64,000 nucleotides of DNA from Alphaproteobacteria bacterium. GTDB lineage: Bacteria > Pseudomonadota > Alphaproteobacteria > UBA2966. The stretch covers positions 1 through 64,000 of the forward strand of contig JASLXG010000094.1 in the NCBI GenBank assembly GCA_030740435.1, given 5' to 3'. The notes under the pieces were generated by a model, which was given only the letters and a program-made list of their open reading frames with translations, searched no databases and was not told the origin of the DNA. Below are positions 1 to 9,961 of this stretch, piece by piece. Within the stretch, counting starts at the first letter, position 1; each line of letters begins with the position of its first letter. The translations under genes were made by a program, and so were the position numbers.

Positions 1-1
1 G

Positions 2-343
2 CTGGGCGGCGACTATAACGTGGCACCCCGCGACGGCGATGTGTGCGAGCCGGCCAACTGGGCTGATGATGCCCTTTGCCGGCCGGACACCAGGGCGGCC
101 TGGCGCAAGATCAAATATCTCGGCCTGACCGACGCCCTGGAGGCGCTGCATCCTGAAGCCGGGCGCTATAGCTGGTGGGATTACCGGGGCGGCGGCTATG
201 CCAGGGACAAGGGACTGCGCATCGATCATTTGCTGCTCTCGCCGCAGGCCGCCGACCGATTGAGCGAGGCAGGCATCGACCGCAACCCAAGGGGCTGGGA
301 GAAGCCGTCCGATCACACGCCGGTCTGGTGCGAGTTGGATTAG
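2..343 (+). CDS. xthA: Exodeoxyribonuclease III, C-terminal part (5' end outside window)
   Basis: This is the C-terminal 113 residues of an exonuclease III / AP endonuclease, which cleaves DNA 5' to abasic sites in base-excision repair. Three catalytic blocks of the endonuclease/exonuclease/phosphatase fold are visible: GGDYNVAP right at the window edge (Asp and Asn of the GDxN block), RIDHLLLS (the Asp block), and SDHTPVW near the end (the Asp-His pair). The reading frame is open to base 2, so the start lies upstream. The TAG stop overlaps the TAA stop of the convergent HAD gene by three bases. The motif set matches XthA-type enzymes well; a paralogue of the same family cannot be excluded from the C-terminus alone. 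Confidence 0.9.
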   Translation: MGGDYNVAPRDGDVCEPANWADDALCRPDTRAAWRKIKYLGLTDALEALHPEAGRYSWWDYRGGGYARDKGLRIDHLLLSPQAADRLSEAGIDRNPRGWEKPSDHTPVWCELD

Positions 344-939
344 ATTAGGCCGTATTCCCGGAGCGCGCCCCGCGCCTCCTCCAGCCCTTCCACCTGATGG
401 GCATCGAACCCGGCGGCCCGGGCGCCCTCCACGTTCAGACGGTTGTCATCCAGGAAAAGAATATGCTCCGGCACCATGCCCAGGCTTGCAGCCACATGAT
501 CGAAGGCCTCCCGGTCAGGCTTCACCAGGCCCATTTCGAAAGACAGAAAACGGGTCTCGAACATTTCCTCCAAGCCCCAGTCCTGGGCCTGGCGGCGCCA
601 GTGCAGCTCGCAGGTATTGGAGAAACAGCCATAGGGAATGCGCTTTCCCACCTGGGCCAGAAGCTCCGCCGTCCCGGAAGAGAGCTTCTTGGTCCAGCTT
701 TCATAGGTCTTCAGAAATTCATCGGGGGAGACGGAAAGCTTGTGGCTCTCCACCATGCGCCGGCCAAAATCCGCAGTGGAACAAAAGCCCCGTTCGTAAT
801 CCCGGATCACCGGCGAGGCCAGCCATTCGGCCCAGATGGCGTCCATATCCGTGCGCCCGGCGAACAGGCCGACTTCCGCCGTGCCGCCCAGTTCGATCAG
901 CACCCCGCCAAGATCGAAGAGCAGAAATTGAGGGGCCAC
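340..939 (-). CDS. HAD-superfamily hydrolase (YihX-like phosphatase)
   Basis: A 199-residue HAD hydrolase. Nucleophile motif I is FDLGGVLIE (Asp9), followed by CFSNT (motif II), KPDREAF (motif III Lys) and LFLDDNRLNVEGA (motif IV acidic pair). The second Asp of the usual DxD is a Gly, as in the YihX / epoxide-hydrolase-N subgroup, which dephosphorylates small sugar phosphates; the substrate here is unknown. I chose the GTG at 939 because it overlaps the TAG stop of ilvD (TAGTG) and begins just before the family's conserved FDLGG. Longer versions starting inside ilvD have an unrelated N-terminus. Translation is probably coupled to ilvD. Confidence 0.85.
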   Translation of the reverse strand: MAPQFLLFDLGGVLIELGGTAEVGLFAGRTDMDAIWAEWLASPVIRDYERGFCSTADFGRRMVESHKLSVSPDEFLKTYESWTKKLSSGTAELLAQVGKRIPYGCFSNTCELHWRRQAQDWGLEEMFETRFLSFEMGLVKPDREAFDHVAASLGMVPEHILFLDDNRLNVEGARAAGFDAHQVEGLEEARGALREYGLI

Positions 940-2783
940 TAATCCTCCACCTGGCTCACATCGCGGACGGCACCCTTGGCCGCCGATGTAGTCAGGGCGG
1001 CATATGCCCGGAGCGCCGGGCTGACGGCGCGGGCGCGGGGCTGGGCCGGTTTCCAACCCTTGGCCTCCATGGCGGTCCGGCGTTTGTCCAGCTCGGCTTC
1101 GTCCACGGCCAGATTGATTTTTCGGTTGGGGATGTCGATTTCGATCATATCGCCCGCCTCGATCAAACCGATCATACCGCCCTCGGCGGCCTCCGGTGAC
1201 ACATGCCCGATGGACAGGCCCGATGTGCCGCCCGAAAAGCGACCGTCGGTGATCAGGGCGCAGGCCTTGCCCAGCCCCATGGATTTGAGATAGCTGGTGG
1301 GATAGAGCATTTCCTGCATGCCGGGGCCGCCCTTGGGTCCTTCATAGCGGATGATCAACACCTCGCCGGCCTTCACGTCACGCCCGAGAATCCCGGCGAC
1401 CGCATCGTCCTGGTTTTCGTATATGCGCGCCGGGCCGGAAAAGCTGAGCAGGTCTCCATCGACCCCGGCCGTTTTGACGATGCAGCCATCCAGGGCGATA
1501 TTGCCAAACAGAACCGCCAGCCCCCCATCCTTGGAATAGGCGTGACCCACATCCCGGATGCAGCCTTCCTCCCGGTCCAGATCCAGGCTTTCGTAATGGC
1601 GGGACTGGGTGAAAGCCTCGGTCGAGGGCGCGCCCCCCGGCCCGGCCCGGAACAATGTCTGAACATTATCGCCGACGCCCCGCCCCACATCCCAGGCACC
1701 AAGTGCTTCGCCCAAGGATGCACTGTGAACGGTGGAGACGCTTGTATCGATCAGCCCTGCCCGGTCCAATTCGCCCAGAATTGAAAAAATACCGCCGGCC
1801 CGGTGCACGTCTTCCAGGTGATAGATCGGGGTGGACGGCGCCACCTTGCAGATATTGGGCACCTTGCGCGACAGGCGGTCGATATCCTCCATGGTGAAAT
1901 CAACGTCCGCTTCCTGGGCGATGGCCAGGAGATGCAAGACGGTGTTGGTCGAGCCGCCCATGGCAATATCCACGGCCATGGCGTTCTCGAAGCCCTTGAA
2001 ATCTGCTATTGCCCGGGGCAGAACGCTTTCATCTCCATCCCGGTAATAGCGGTTGGCCAAGGTAACAGCACTGCGGCCAGCCTCCAGGAACAATTCACGC
2101 CGGGCGCCGTGGGTGGCGACCAGGGTGCCGTTGCCGGGCAATGCCAGACCAAGTGCTTCGGCCAGGCAATTCATTGAATTGGCCGTGAACATGCCGGCGC
2201 AGGAGCCGCAGGTGGGGCAGGCGCCGCGTTCCAACTCCAGCAATTCCTCGTCGCTGATGTCGGGGTTGCTGCCAGCCACCAGGGCATCGGCGGCGTCGAA
2301 GGTGGTACTTTCGCCGTCGACCACCCTGAGTCCGGCCTCCATGGGCCCGCCCGAAACCATCACCGCCGGGATGTCGAGCCTGAGCATGGCCATCAGCATG
2401 CCGGGCGTGATCTTGTCGCAATTCGTGATGCAAATGAGGCCATCCGCGCAGTGCGCGTTGGCCATGTATTCCACCGAATCGGCGATCAGGTCGCGCGACG
2501 GCAGGCTGTAGAGCATGCCCTCGTGACCCATGGCCAGGCCGTCGTCGATGGCGATGGTGTTGAATTCCTTGGCGATGCCGCCGGCAGCCTGGATGGCCCG
2601 GGCCACCAGCTTGCCGACCGCGTCGAGATTAACGTGGCCGGGCACAAACTGGGTGTAGGAATTGGCCACCGCGATGACCGGTTTGCCGAAGTCCTCCTCG
2701 GCCGTGCCGGTGGCGCGCCACAGCGCCCGCTGGGCGGCATTGCCGCGGCCCACTGTGTTGGTGTCGGAGCGATAGGCAGGCAT
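939..2783 (-). CDS. ilvD: Dihydroxy-acid dehydratase
   Basis: Converts 2,3-dihydroxy-isovalerate and 2,3-dihydroxy-3-methylvalerate to the 2-oxo acids, the third common step of valine and isoleucine synthesis, in the cytoplasm. The 614-residue length is almost that of the E. coli enzyme. Visible family blocks are [30 protein letters not shown] (Fe-S cysteine), [19 protein letters not shown] (second and third cluster cysteines), and [19 protein letters not shown] near the C-terminus. The gene reads away from the alpha/beta hydrolase 29 bp upstream and is coupled to the HAD gene downstream. No other ilv gene lies in the window. Confidence 0.97.
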   Translation of the reverse strand: MPAYRSDTNTVGRGNAAQRALWRATGTAEEDFGKPVIAVANSYTQFVPGHVNLDAVGKLVARAIQAAGGIAKEFNTIAIDDGLAMGHEGMLYSLPSRDLIADSVEYMANAHCADGLICITNCDKITPGMLMAMLRLDIPAVMVSGGPMEAGLRVVDGESTTFDAADALVAGSNPDISDEELLELERGACPTCGSCAGMFTANSMNCLAEALGLALPGNGTLVATHGARRELFLEAGRSAVTLANRYYRDGDESVLPRAIADFKGFENAMAVDIAMGGSTNTVLHLLAIAQEADVDFTMEDIDRLSRKVPNICKVAPSTPIYHLEDVHRAGGIFSILGELDRAGLIDTSVSTVHSASLGEALGAWDVGRGVGDNVQTLFRAGPGGAPSTEAFTQSRHYESLDLDREEGCIRDVGHAYSKDGGLAVLFGNIALDGCIVKTAGVDGDLLSFSGPARIYENQDDAVAGILGRDVKAGEVLIIRYEGPKGGPGMQEMLYPTSYLKSMGLGKACALITDGRFSGGTSGLSIGHVSPEAAEGGMIGLIEAGDMIEIDIPNRKINLAVDEAELDKRRTAMEAKGWKPAQPRARAVSPALRAYAALTTSAAKGAVRDVSQVED

Positions 2784-2812
2784 GGCGTTCCTCGGGATTG
2801 GGTTGATGGGTT

Positions 2813-3706
2813 TCAGGCGGCGCTGTGGCAGTGCTCGACGATGGCCGCGACCAGCAGCGGTACCACGTCGGGGCTCTGGATCTCGTGGCTCCAGCCCTCG
2901 ATAAGGTGAAGTTTAGCACCCCGGATGCGGCGCACCAGATCTTCGGCGTGAGCCAGCGGCAGCACCGGATCGGCGGCGCCGTGCAGCACCAGCGTGGGCT
3001 GCTTGATATTGGCCAGGTCGTAGTGAAAGGGCGGCGCCGCGATCATCGCCACCATGTTGCGCAGGTAGCCCTCGATGCCGGGGCTGCGGTCGAAGGCCGC
3101 CTCAAGGCCCAGGCGCACGGCCTTGGCGTCGAACTTGAAGCCCGGGCTCTTGAGTGCCCTGGCGATCTTCATGCCGTTGGCCACGTAGCTTTTGCGGCTC
3201 GAGGGATCATCGGGCGGCGTCATCAGCGTCGCCATCACCTCGGCGTCACCGGGCGGCAGCTTGGTATCGCCGGACGTCGTCATCATGGCGCACAAGCTGG
3301 CCAGGCGGCCGGGCTGGCGCAGCGCCAGGCGCTGGGCGATGCGCCCGCCCATGGACATGCCCACGACGTGGGCCTTCTCGATCCCCAGCCCGGCTATCAG
3401 GCCGGCCACGTCGTCGGCCATGTCGTCTTCGTCGTAGGCGTAGTCGAAGGGCAGCCCGGCGGTGCGGGCGGCGAAAACCGAGGCCACGTCGGGCGGGCCG
3501 GCGTCGGGGAAACGCTGCGACAGCCCGGTGTCGCGGTTGTCGAAGCGGATGACGCGAAAGCCGGCCTCGACCAGGCCGTCGACCAGGGCCCGGGGCCAGG
3601 CGATGAGCTGCAGGCCAAAACCGATGATGAAGACGATGGCGGGGTCGCCGGCACGGCCGGCGGATTGGTATTCCAGTCGGATGCCGTTGGCGGTGATTTC
3701 TGTCAT
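2813..3706 (-). CDS. Alpha/beta hydrolase
   Basis: A 297-residue alpha/beta-hydrolase-fold enzyme. The sequence shows the oxyanion region IGFGLQL, the nucleophile elbow [10 protein letters not shown] (Ser), an acidic residue in [16 protein letters not shown] and the late histidine in [10 protein letters not shown], so the Ser-Asp-His triad is complete. It resembles the proline-iminopeptidase / 3-oxoadipate-lactonase-like group, but I cannot name the substrate. The ATG at 3706 overlaps the TGA of the upstream TPR gene as it now reads (ATGA). It is followed by ilvD 29 bp downstream, so it may be co-transcribed with amino-acid genes on both sides. Confidence 0.85.
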   Translation of the reverse strand: MTEITANGIRLEYQSAGRAGDPAIVFIIGFGLQLIAWPRALVDGLVEAGFRVIRFDNRDTGLSQRFPDAGPPDVASVFAARTAGLPFDYAYDEDDMADDVAGLIAGLGIEKAHVVGMSMGGRIAQRLALRQPGRLASLCAMMTTSGDTKLPPGDAEVMATLMTPPDDPSSRKSYVANGMKIARALKSPGFKFDAKAVRLGLEAAFDRSPGIEGYLRNMVAMIAAPPFHYDLANIKQPTLVLHGAADPVLPLAHAEDLVRRIRGAKLHLIEGWSHEIQSPDVVPLLVAAIVEHCHSAA

Positions 3707-5181
3707 GCCCCAGTCATTGCCGAGGGGCGGGGCAAAATCAAGTCCGGCAAAAGCCTGCGAGTTCCCTGCCGACGCGCCCCACCAGTTCCGTCCAGTCGCC
3801 GGGCCGGCGCTGGCGGAAGAGCCTGAGTGTTGGGATACCAGGGTGAGGTCTCACCCTCGAGCCGCCAGCGCCAGTCCGGATCCTGGTGCAGCAACAGCCA
3901 GGTCGGCCGGCCCAAGGCGCCGGCCAGGTGGGCGACCACGGTGTCGGTGGTGATCACCAGATCGAGGCCGGCCAGCGCCGTGGCGCTCTGCTCGAAATCC
4001 TGCCACTCGGCCGCCAAGTCGACGAAGCGTCCGCTCTCGGCAAAAAGCGCCAGATCTTCGCCCGAAGCATCCTTTTTCAGGCCGTAGAACGTCGCACCGG
4101 TGCCTTGCAGCAGCGCGGCGAACAGCGCCGCCGGGCAGGAACGGGCCTGGTTGCGCGAAAACTCGGGATTGCCGGCCCAGCAAATGCCGATGGCCGGTTG
4201 CCCGGGCAGCGAGGCGGTTTCGCGGGGGTGCAAATAAGGCACCTCGGCCGGCAGTTTTTCCAACGTCGTGCCCAGCAGGCCGGGCAGGCTGAGCAGTGGC
4301 ACATGGCCATGGGCCGGGGGTAGCGGATCCTCGAAGCCCAGCACCTCGAGGGCCAGGGAGCGGCGAAACAAGCCCAGCAGCGAGCGCTGGCAGAGCAGCG
4401 TCACCCGCTCGGCCCGGGCCGCCAGCTGGGGCACGAAACGCACGAACTGGATGGCGTCGCCCAGGCCCTGCTCGGCGTGCACGAGAAGGTGCCTGGCGCC
4501 GGCCTCGCTGCCGTCCCAGGGCGTCTCGGCAAAGCGCCGAGCCGGGGCCTCGGGGTGCTGCCAGCGCGCTTCGTAGAGCGGCCAGCCGGCGGCCAGACGG
4601 CCCAGACGCAGGTAGTGGAATCCGAGGTTGAAGCGTGCCGAAGCGTTTTCCGGATCCACAGCCAGCAGACGTTCAAGCAGGCCGCAGGCCTCTTCGCTGC
4701 GGCCCATCTCGCCCCGCACGGTGGCCAATTGGAAAAGCGTGTCGGTTTGGTCGGGTTGGCGTCTCAGGGCTTCCACGAACGCCGTTTCCGCCGCTTCCAG
4801 GCGGCCCAGGCGGCGCAGGCATTCGCCCCAGCGGAAGGCGTTGACGGCGTCTTTCGGGTCAAGCGCCACGGCCTTCGCAAACAGGCCCTCGGCTTCCTCC
4901 AGGCGCTCTTGTCGAAGCCGCACCATACCCAGGCTGGAGTGGCCGGCGGCGCTGGCGGGATGGTCGGCGAGCACAACCTCGAGGCAGCCTTCGGCCACAT
5001 CCAAGGCGCCGCGGGCCCGGGCGCAGGCGGCTCGCGCCAGGTTGGCGGTCAGATGCCGGGGTGCCGCCGCCAGGGCTTCCCGGGCCAGGGCTTCGGCCTC
5101 GTCGAAGCGCTGCCGGCCGATCATCTCGACGGCCCGGGCGGCCAGATCGTCGGCTGACGGCGGCTCCGCGTTGCCGCTCAT
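3703..5181 (-). CDS. TPR protein with glycosyltransferase-9-like C-terminal domain; frameshifted near the 3' end
   Basis: As read, 492 residues. Roughly residues 1-200 are degenerate tetratricopeptide repeats (LDVAEGCLEVVLADHPASA, RLEEAEGLFAKAVALDPKD and similar helical pairs). Residues about 220-450 resemble the GT9/heptosyltransferase-like domain found behind TPRs in many proteobacteria (HAEQGLGDAIQFVRF, GICWAGNPEF, LVITTDTVVAHLAGALGRP). After SPWYP the frame turns into low-complexity residues, while the +1 frame from about 3830 continues the family's expected ending, PTLRLFRQRRPGDW, and stops at 3738-3740. One extra base at about 3830 explains this. The start ATG abuts the hisC TGA directly. 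The function is unknown, perhaps protein or envelope glycosylation. Confidence 0.8.
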   Translation of the reverse strand: MSGNAEPPSADDLAARAVEMIGRQRFDEAEALAREALAAAPRHLTANLARAACARARGALDVAEGCLEVVLADHPASAAGHSSLGMVRLRQERLEEAEGLFAKAVALDPKDAVNAFRWGECLRRLGRLEAAETAFVEALRRQPDQTDTLFQLATVRGEMGRSEEACGLLERLLAVDPENASARFNLGFHYLRLGRLAAGWPLYEARWQHPEAPARRFAETPWDGSEAGARHLLVHAEQGLGDAIQFVRFVPQLAARAERVTLLCQRSLLGLFRRSLALEVLGFEDPLPPAHGHVPLLSLPGLLGTTLEKLPAEVPYLHPRETASLPGQPAIGICWAGNPEFSRNQARSCPAALFAALLQGTGATFYGLKKDASGEDLALFAESGRFVDLAAEWQDFEQSATALAGLDLVITTDTVVAHLAGALGRPTWLLLHQDPDWRWRLEGETSPWYPNTQALPPAPARRLDGTGGARRQGTRRLLPDLILPRPSAMTGA

Positions 5182-6273
5182 TCAGTCCTGCATGAACTCG
5201 GCCAGTGCGGCCAGGGTGGCGCGCATCTCGTCTTCAGTGCCGATGCTGACGCGCAAGCAATCCGACAAGCCGACCGGGTCCTGGGTGCGCACGATAATGC
5301 CGCGACTGCGCAAAAAGGCATCGGCCTCGTGGGCCGTGCGGCCGGCTTCGTCGGCAAAGCGCAGCAGCACGAAATTGCCGACGCTGTCGGTCGTTTGCAG
5401 TCCCAGCTTGGTGGCCTCGGCGGTCAGCCAGTTGCGCCACTGGATGGTGTGGGCGCGGGTGCGATCCGCATGTTCGCGGTCGGCCAGCGCCGCCAGGCCG
5501 GCGGCCTGGGCCGGGCCGGCGACGTTGAAGGGCGCCCGGATGCGGTCGAGCACGTCGGCCACCGCGGTGGGGCAGTAAGCCCAGCCCAGCCGGATCTGGG
5601 CCAGGGCGTGGAGTTTCGAGAAGGTCCGCGTCATGACCGCGTTTTCCGCCGCCTCGACCAATTCGGCGCCGTCGGAATACCAGTCGTCTTCGATGTATTC
5701 GGCGTAGGCACCGTCCAGCACCAGCAGCACGTCCTCGGGCAGGCCCGCCTGCAGGCGTTCGATTTCCTGGTGCGGGAGCACCGTACCGGTGGGGTTGTTG
5801 GGGTTGGCCAGGAAAAGGATACGGCACTTGGGGCCGACGGCCGCCAGCAGGTTGTCGACGTTGGCCGTGAGCTCAACTTCGGGCGCCGCCACCGGTGTGG
5901 CGCCGGAGGCGCGCGTCGTCAGGGCGTACCACATGAAGCCGTGGGCGCTATGAACCACCTCGTCGCCGGGGCCGGCAAAGGCGCGGCAGAGCTGGCTCAA
6001 GAGCTCGTCCGAGCCGGCGCCGCAGACGATGCGCGCGACATCGAGGCCGTGGTGTTCGGCCAGGGCCTGGCGCATGGCCTTGGCGCCGCCGTCGGGATAG
6101 CGGTGCAACTCGGGCCCTATGGCCTCAAGCGCCGCCATGGCTTTGGGACTGGGGCCCAAGGCCCCTTCGTTGGAAGCCAGCCGAATGGGCTCCGCGAAGC
6201 CCTCCAGCGTGGCGTCGCCACCCTTGTAGGGACGCAATTCCATGATCCCCTGGCGGGGTTCAGGTGCCGTCAT
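5182..6273 (-). CDS. hisC: Histidinol-phosphate / aromatic aminotransferase (HisC family)
   Basis: A 363-residue class I/II PLP aminotransferase. Diagnostic blocks are LASNEGALGPSP near residue 30, CGAGSDELLSQLCRAF, LANPNNPTGTV, VLDGAYAEY and the PLP-lysine segment RTFSKLHALAQIRLGW. HisC makes histidinol phosphate in histidine synthesis. Enzymes of this family also transaminate aromatic amino acids, and the position 46 bp downstream of an indolepyruvate oxidoreductase makes an aromatic role plausible (inference). No other his gene is present. An internal ATG at residue 11 (MELRPYKGG) would also be a reasonable start. The stop TGA touches the ATG of the next gene with no gap. Confidence 0.9.
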   Translation of the reverse strand: MTAPEPRQGIMELRPYKGGDATLEGFAEPIRLASNEGALGPSPKAMAALEAIGPELHRYPDGGAKAMRQALAEHHGLDVARIVCGAGSDELLSQLCRAFAGPGDEVVHSAHGFMWYALTTRASGATPVAAPEVELTANVDNLLAAVGPKCRILFLANPNNPTGTVLPHQEIERLQAGLPEDVLLVLDGAYAEYIEDDWYSDGAELVEAAENAVMTRTFSKLHALAQIRLGWAYCPTAVADVLDRIRAPFNVAGPAQAAGLAALADREHADRTRAHTIQWRNWLTAEATKLGLQTTDSVGNFVLLRFADEAGRTAHEADAFLRSRGIIVRTQDPVGLSDCLRVSIGTEDEMRATLAALAEFMQD

Positions 6274-6319
6274 GACGATCCTCCCCGGCTACGCCGTCCG
6301 TTTAGCCATTATATACAGT

Positions 6320-9300
6320 CTATTCGGCGGCGGCAGCCTGGCCGCGCCGGCGGTAGAGGGCCATCAGGCTCTCGTGCTCGGCCTCGAAACGCGCTATGGC
6401 GCGCTGCTTGACCGGGCCGAAGCCGCGGATGGCCTGGGGCAGGCGGGCGATGTCGACGGCCTGGGCCAGGTTGGCGCCATCGAGTCCGGCCAGCAACTCC
6501 TCGATGGTGGCTTCGAACTCCGCCACCAACTGGCGCTCGCGGCGCCGTTCGGCCTGCCAGGCAAAAACGTCGAGGGGTCCCGCGCGCAGGCCGCGCAAAC
6601 GGGCCAGCAGGCCAAACAGCGTCAATACCCAGGGGCCGAAGCTAGTCTTCAGTCGGGCCCCGCTATGGCGGTCACGGGGCGCCAGCCAGGGCGGCGAGAG
6701 GTGGAAGCGCAGGCGGTAATTGCCGCTGAAGCGGGCCGCCAGTTGCTCCCGGAAGTCACCTTCGGCGTAAAGCCTGGCCACTTCCCATTCGTCCTTCACC
6801 GCCAGCAGCTTGAAGTAACTCTCGGCGGCGGCGGCGCCGAGGTGGCGTTCGCCGCCCAGCCCGGCTTCGGCCGCTTCGACGCGGGACACCAGGGCCCGGA
6901 AGCGCTCGGCCAGGGCGGCGTTCTGGTAATCCGCGAGGAACGCGGCACGCCGCGCCACCAGATCCGCCAGGCTCTCGCCGGCGCTGTCGCTTGCTTCGTC
7001 GGCCAGCCCCACCAGGGTCAGGGCGGCGGCCGGGTCGTGGGCCGCCAGGCGGCCCAGCGCCAGGCAGCGCTTGTTGTCCTCGACGGCGACGCCGTTGAGC
7101 TCGATGGCGCGCTCGAGGGCGGCCAACGATAGCGGCATCGCGCCCGACTGCAGGGCATGGCCCAGCAGCACCATGTTGGCGGCCACCGAGTTGCCCGCCA
7201 TACGTTCCGCGAGACGCGTCGCCGGCAGGGCGGCCAAATTGGCGCTGCCCACCACTTCCTCGATCTGGTGGCGCAGCAGGCTGTCGTCGATCTCGGCCCG
7301 AGGGTCGATGACCATGGCGGCGGTCATGGCCACGGTGCTGTCGACCACGGCCCGGCTGGCAGGGCCCAGGCGCGAGCGCACCTCGGGGCCGGTGCTCACC
7401 ACCAGGTCGCCGCCGAGCAGCAGGTCGGCGCCGCCCAACGGCACGCGGGCGCCAAGGATGTCGGCTGGCTGGGGCGCCAGCCGTACGTGGGTGACGACGC
7501 CGCCGCCGCGCTGGGCCAGGCCGGTGAAATCCATCACCGAGACACCGCGTTCGTCGATGTGGGCGGCCATGCCGATGATCTGGCCGGTGGTGATGACGCC
7601 GCTGCCGCCGATGCCGGTAACCAGAATGCCGTAGGGTTTCTCGACCAGCGCGGCCGGCGGTGCCGGCAGCTGGGCCGCGAAATCGGCGCCGGTCGAGGCG
7701 GCCAGCCGCCTGGGCTCGGCGCCCTCCAGGCTGACCAGGGCGGGGCAGAAACCCTGGAGGCAGGAAAGATCGCTGTTGCAGGTCGACTGGTCGATCTCGC
7801 GCTTGCGCCCCAGCGGCGTCTCGAGGGGCACCACCGAGATGCAGTTCGACTGCACCGAACAGTCGCCGCAGCCCTCGCAGACGGCACTGTTGATAAAGAC
7901 CCGCGTGGTGGCCGGGGCGGCCTCGCCGCGCTTGCGCCGGCGCCGGAGTTCGGTGGCGCAAACCTGGTCGTAGACGATCACCGAGACGCCCGCGAGCTCG
8001 CGCATCTCGTGCTGCAGGGCATCAAGCTCGTCGCGGCCATGGACGCTGGTGCCGGGCGCGAAGCCGACGTCGCCGGGGTACTTGTCGGCATCGTCGCTGA
8101 CCACGGCGATGCGGCGCACGCCCTCGTGATAGACCTGCTGGGTGATCTGCGGCACCGTCAGGCCGCCCTCGAAGGGCTGGCCGCCGGTCATGGCCACGGC
8201 GTCGTTGTAGAGGATCTTGTAGGTGATGTTGACGCCGGCGGCCAGGGCCTGGCGGATGGCCAGGCTGCCCGAATGGTTGTAGGTGCCGTCGCCCAGGTTC
8301 TGGAAGATGTGCGGCGCCGCCACGTAGGGGCTGTGACCGATCCAGTTGCAGCCCTCGGCGCCCATGTGCAAAAAGCTCGAGGTCTCGCGGTTCATCAGCG
8401 CCGCCATCAGATGGCAACCGGTGCCGGCCAGCGCCCGACTGCCCTCGGGCACCCGGGTCGAGGTGTTGTGCGGGCAGCCGGAGCAGAAAAAGGGCGTGCG
8501 AACCGTGTCGCTGGGGCTTTGGCTGAGGCCGCGTAGCTGCTGCTGGCCCTCCAGTTGGGCCGCGGCGCGGCGTTCGAGCTCGGCATCGCCCAGCCGCGCC
8601 ACCAGGGCCCGGGCCAAAAGGTCGGCATCCAACTCGCCGTTGCTGGGCAGCAGCGGCCGGCCCTCGGGGTCGGTCTTGCCACTGACCCTGGGGCGGCGCT
8701 CGGCGGCCAGATTGTAGAGCGCCTCCTTGAGCTGGGTTTCCACGAAGGGGCGTTTCTCCTCGATCACCAGGACTTCCTCGAAACCGGCGGCAAAGTCGGT
8801 CGCGCCGATGCTTTCGAGGGGGTAGGACATCACCACCTTGTAGACCCCCAGGCCCAGCGCGAAGGCCTGCTTGTCGTCGATGCCGAGAGCGAAAAGCGCC
8901 TGCATCAGATCGAGGTGCGACTTGCCGGTGCTGATTATCCCCAAGCGACCGCGTTCGGGCCCCAGGACGCGGCGGTCGAGCCGATTGGCCCGGGCGAAGG
9001 CGCGGGCCGCCGGTAAGCGGTGGTATTGCAGCCGCTCCTCCTGGGCCAGTTGGGGATCGGGCCAACGGATGTGCAGGCCGTCCGGCGGCATCTCGAAATC
9101 CTCGGGCAGGACGATCTCCGGCAACCCCGGCGTGACCTGTATCGAGGCTGCCGATTCCACCGTTTCCGAGACCGCCTTGAAGCCGACGTAGCAGCCCGAG
9201 AAGCGCGAGAGCGCAAAGCCATAGAGGCCGAGGTCGAGGTATTCCAGCAGGCTCGATGGATTGAAGACCGGCATCATCCACGACTGCATGAGCTGCTCGC

Positions 9301-9787
9301 ACTGATGTGCCATGCTCGACGAAACCGCGCCGTGATCGTCGCCCACCACCACCAGGGCGCCGCCGTGGCGCGAGGAGCCATAGGAGTTGCAGTGCTTGAG
9401 CGCATCGCCGGCGCGGTCGAGGCCGGGTCCCTTGCCGTACCAGATGGCGAAGACGCCGTCGTATTGGAAATCCGGGTAGACCGAGGCCTGCTGCGTGCCC
9501 AGCACCGCCGTCGCCGCCAGTTCCTCGTTGAGGCCGGGGTGGAAGCGGATGTCGTGCTCGTCGAGCAGGGTCTTGGCGCTCCACAGCGCCCGGTCGTAGC
9601 CGCCGAGCGGCGAGCCGCGGTAGCCCGAAATGAAGCCGCCGGTCTTGAGGCCGGCGGCCCGGTCGCGGCGGCGCTGCTCAATGGGCAGGCGTACCAGGGC
9701 CTGGACGCCGGTGAGATAGATGCGGCCGACGGTGGCGCTGTAGGCGTCGTCCAACGAGATGTCGCTGAGGATCTTGTTGCCAGTCAT
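6320..9787 (-). CDS. ior: Indolepyruvate ferredoxin oxidoreductase, fused alpha/beta form
   Basis: A 1155-residue single-chain oxidoreductase that oxidatively decarboxylates aryl-pyruvates (indolepyruvate, phenylpyruvate) to acyl-CoA in aromatic amino-acid catabolism. Domains in order: pyrimidine-binding domain with GFISGYRGSPLGGYD (about residue 50); TPP domain with FCSGCPHNTST (about 440) and GAEGCNWIGHSPYV; a cysteine-rich ferredoxin-like part around 635-665 with VCEGCGDCSVQSNC and CNSDLSCLQGFC; an IorB-like gamma domain with GIGGSGVITTGQIIGMAA (about 720); and a C-terminal alpha-helical extension. I chose the ATG at 9787 because AGGGAG lies seven bases upstream and the conserved N-terminus begins there. 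The divergent Lrp-type regulator is the likely controller. Confidence 0.94.
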   Translation of the reverse strand: MTGNKILSDISLDDAYSATVGRIYLTGVQALVRLPIEQRRRDRAAGLKTGGFISGYRGSPLGGYDRALWSAKTLLDEHDIRFHPGLNEELAATAVLGTQQASVYPDFQYDGVFAIWYGKGPGLDRAGDALKHCNSYGSSRHGGALVVVGDDHGAVSSSMAHQCEQLMQSWMMPVFNPSSLLEYLDLGLYGFALSRFSGCYVGFKAVSETVESAASIQVTPGLPEIVLPEDFEMPPDGLHIRWPDPQLAQEERLQYHRLPAARAFARANRLDRRVLGPERGRLGIISTGKSHLDLMQALFALGIDDKQAFALGLGVYKVVMSYPLESIGATDFAAGFEEVLVIEEKRPFVETQLKEALYNLAAERRPRVSGKTDPEGRPLLPSNGELDADLLARALVARLGDAELERRAAAQLEGQQQLRGLSQSPSDTVRTPFFCSGCPHNTSTRVPEGSRALAGTGCHLMAALMNRETSSFLHMGAEGCNWIGHSPYVAAPHIFQNLGDGTYNHSGSLAIRQALAAGVNITYKILYNDAVAMTGGQPFEGGLTVPQITQQVYHEGVRRIAVVSDDADKYPGDVGFAPGTSVHGRDELDALQHEMRELAGVSVIVYDQVCATELRRRRKRGEAAPATTRVFINSAVCEGCGDCSVQSNCISVVPLETPLGRKREIDQSTCNSDLSCLQGFCPALVSLEGAEPRRLAASTGADFAAQLPAPPAALVEKPYGILVTGIGGSGVITTGQIIGMAAHIDERGVSVMDFTGLAQRGGGVVTHVRLAPQPADILGARVPLGGADLLLGGDLVVSTGPEVRSRLGPASRAVVDSTVAMTAAMVIDPRAEIDDSLLRHQIEEVVGSANLAALPATRLAERMAGNSVAANMVLLGHALQSGAMPLSLAALERAIELNGVAVEDNKRCLALGRLAAHDPAAALTLVGLADEASDSAGESLADLVARRAAFLADYQNAALAERFRALVSRVEAAEAGLGGERHLGAAAAESYFKLLAVKDEWEVARLYAEGDFREQLAARFSGNYRLRFHLSPPWLAPRDRHSGARLKTSFGPWVLTLFGLLARLRGLRAGPLDVFAWQAERRRERQLVAEFEATIEELLAGLDGANLAQAVDIARLPQAIRGFGPVKQRAIARFEAEHESLMALYRRRGQAAAAE

Positions 9788-9937
9788 GCCGGATCTCCCT
9801 GGGCCGGTTTCCCGGATTTGGAGCGCGGTGCCCAAAACTCCCACCTCGCCAGGCGCGCTCCGGCTGGATTGGATGATACACCCAGAAAAATGAGAAGATC
9901 ATTGCCATTTGGCCGCGGTATTTGTAGAAACATAAAA

Positions 9938-9961
9938 AATTCATCTAAAATTTTGTGAATT
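9938..9961. promoter_or_regulatory. Candidate Lrp/AsnC operator between ior and the Lrp-family gene
   Basis: The 190 bp between the two divergent starts ends in an AT-rich block that contrasts with the GC-rich surroundings. It holds an inverted repeat, AATTCA then twelve bases then TGAATT, centred on AAAATTTT, ending 16 bp before the ATG at 9978. Lrp-family proteins typically bind imperfect AT-rich palindromes at divergent promoters that they regulate themselves. The repeat is seen directly; its binding to this protein is inferred. Confidence 0.45.

Noticed and set aside
9788-9844. N-terminal extension of the indolepyruvate oxidoreductase by 19 codons
   Set aside because: The extension is not conserved in character, and a good AGGGAG site stands before the ATG at 9787.
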